From assembly GCF_014196495.1 (NCBI RefSeq), contig NZ_JACIDT010000003.1, forward strand, positions 1 through 64,000: 64,000 nt of DNA, read 5' to 3'. How positions within the stretch are numbered: the stretch's first letter is position 1; each line of letters opens with the position of its first letter. The stretch is from Sphingobium jiangsuense. Lineage in GTDB: Bacteria > Pseudomonadota > Alphaproteobacteria > Sphingomonadales > Sphingomonadaceae. Below, piece after piece: positions 62,956 to 64,000 of this stretch. The notes under the pieces were generated by a model that was not told the DNA's origin, did not search any database, and saw only the letters and a program-made list of their open reading frames with translations. Both the position numbers and the translations under genes were made by a program.

Positions 62956-64000
62956 ATGTCCGATCATAATCCCGGCCTGCGTCCCTGGCGCGACATCGCC
63001 CGCCGCCGGTGCCGCCAGATCATGGTGGGGACCGTGCCGGTGGGCGGCGACGCGCCGATCACCGTGCAGACGATGACCAACACGCTGACATCGGACGCGA
63101 AGGCGACGATCGACCAGATCCGCCGCTGCGAGGAAGCGGGCGCGGACCTCATCCGCGTGTCCTGCCCGGACGAGGAATCGACCGCCGCCCTCAGGGAGAT
63201 CGTGCGGGCGGCGCAGGTGCCGATCATCGCCGACATCCATTTCCACTATAAGCGCGCGCTGGAAGCCGCCGATGCGGGCGCGGCCTGCCTGCGCATCAAC
63301 CCCGGCAATATCGGCAGCGCGGCGCGGGTGAAGGAAGTGGTGGACGCGGCCAAGGCCAATGGCTGCGCGATACGCATCGGCGTCAATGCCGGTTCGCTGG
63401 AGAAGCACCTGCTCGAAAAATATGGCGAGCCGTGCCCGGAGGCGCTGATCGAAAGCGCGCTCGACCATATCAAGCTGCTCCAGGATCAGGATTTCCACGA
63501 CTATAAGGTCGCGGTGAAGGCCAGCGACGTGTTCCTCGCCGTCGCCGCCTATATGGGGCTGGCCGAAGCGGTCGATTGCCCGCTGCACCTCGGCATCACC
63601 GAAGCGGGCGGCCTGCGCGGCGGCACGGTGAAGAGCGCGATCGGCATCGGCAACCTGCTCTGGGCCGGGATCGGCGACACCATCCGCGTCTCCCTTTCCG
63701 CCGAGCCGGAAGAGGAAGTGCGCGTCGGCTATGAGATATTGAAGTCGCTCGGCCTGCGCACGCGCGGGGTGCGCGTCGTTTCCTGCCCCAGTTGCGCGCG
63801 GCAGGGCTTCGACGTGGTGAAGACGGTGCAGATATTGGAGGAACGGCTCCAGCATATCCGCACGCCGCTCTCGCTCTCGGTGCTGGGCTGCGTCGTCAAC
63901 GGGCCGGGCGAGGCGCGCGAGACCGATATCGGCATCACCGGCGGCGGCAACGGCAAGCATATGGTCTACCTCTCCGGCGTCACCGACCATCATGTGCAGG
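62956..64000 (+). CDS. ispG: 4-hydroxy-3-methylbut-2-enyl diphosphate synthase (IspG), 3' truncated by the window
   Basis: Catalyses the penultimate step of the MEP isoprenoid pathway using a [4Fe-4S] cluster. 348 codons are visible with no stop before 64000. The N-terminus ([18 protein letters not shown]) leads into [17 protein letters not shown], the TIM-barrel segment. Cluster ligands are the two cysteines of SCPSCARQG and the cysteine of [11 protein letters not shown]. The C-terminal end lies outside the window. The ATG at 62956 overlaps a short out-of-frame ORF at 62931-62969. Confidence 0.95.
   Translation, partial: MSDHNPGLRPWRDIARRRCRQIMVGTVPVGGDAPITVQTMTNTLTSDAKATIDQIRRCEEAGADLIRVSCPDEESTAALREIVRAAQVPIIADIHFHYKRALEAADAGAACLRINPGNIGSAARVKEVVDAAKANGCAIRIGVNAGSLEKHLLEKYGEPCPEALIESALDHIKLLQDQDFHDYKVAVKASDVFLAVAAYMGLAEAVDCPLHLGITEAGGLRGGTVKSAIGIGNLLWAGIGDTIRVSLSAEPEEEVRVGYEILKSLGLRTRGVRVVSCPSCARQGFDVVKTVQILEERLQHIRTPLSLSVLGCVVNGPGEARETDIGITGGGNGKHMVYLSGVTDHHVQ

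Overview
The window is high-GC alphaproteobacterial chromosome, most probably from the Sphingomonadales. A paired TonB-dependent receptor and beta-propeller phytase, class I PhaC with a phasin, a Usg-family protein, sphingomonad-type GyrB and LigA, and many short translationally coupled operons all fit. No rRNA or tRNA gene was found.

Layout. 1-7 kb: an export operon on the minus strand (rhodanese, lipoprotein adaptor, RND pump, ArsR/BigR-like regulator, thioredoxin) faces a YgaP-type membrane protein and a TolC-like channel across an AT-rich operator region. The cysteines of the regulator plus rhodanese and thioredoxin suggest sulfane-sulfur control of an efflux system. 7-16 kb: an NTP/NDP-exchanger-like carrier, aldo/keto reductase, a TetR regulator divergent from a Rieske oxygenase, an amylo-glucosidase plus GT4 glycosyltransferase pair, Usg and an SDR-type NAD(P)-binding protein. 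16-20.5 kb: TonB receptor and phytase behind two Pho-box-like motifs. 20.5-36 kb: core genes gyrB, an RNB-domain nuclease, ligA, recN, bamD, a sensor kinase, clpS, phasin, phaC and an aminotransferase.

36.25-61.23 kb is an integrated mobilizable element of about 25 kb. It splits a DUF2721 gene whose 5' part lies at 36045-36260 and whose 3' part lies at 61230-61529. A tyrosine integrase sits at the right end, and tandem 11-bp CTGTGYRG repeats lie just inside both ends. The element carries ArdC, a NucS-like PD-(D/E)XK protein, a LuxR regulator, a four-gene operon ending in a large protein with an N-terminal PIN-like domain and C-terminal RTX repeats, relaxase, MobC and a VirD4-type coupling protein fused to a J-domain. 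It also carries a restriction-modification locus (ribbon-helix-helix protein, N6-adenine methylase, PLD-family nuclease) and small plasmid-type genes. No mating-pair-formation (VirB/Trb) genes are present, so it probably transfers using another element's machinery.

The most unusual non-coding features are inside this element. Four genes (ardC, a 62-aa protein, a 120-aa MGLDMY-type protein and a three-gene operon) are preceded by long GC-rich leaders with long-range perfect or near-perfect stems. An array of about twelve consecutive hairpins occupies the traG-mobC gap. 61.5-64 kb returns to chromosomal genes: a degenerate receiver-domain protein, a hot-dog thioesterase and ispG, which runs off the window.
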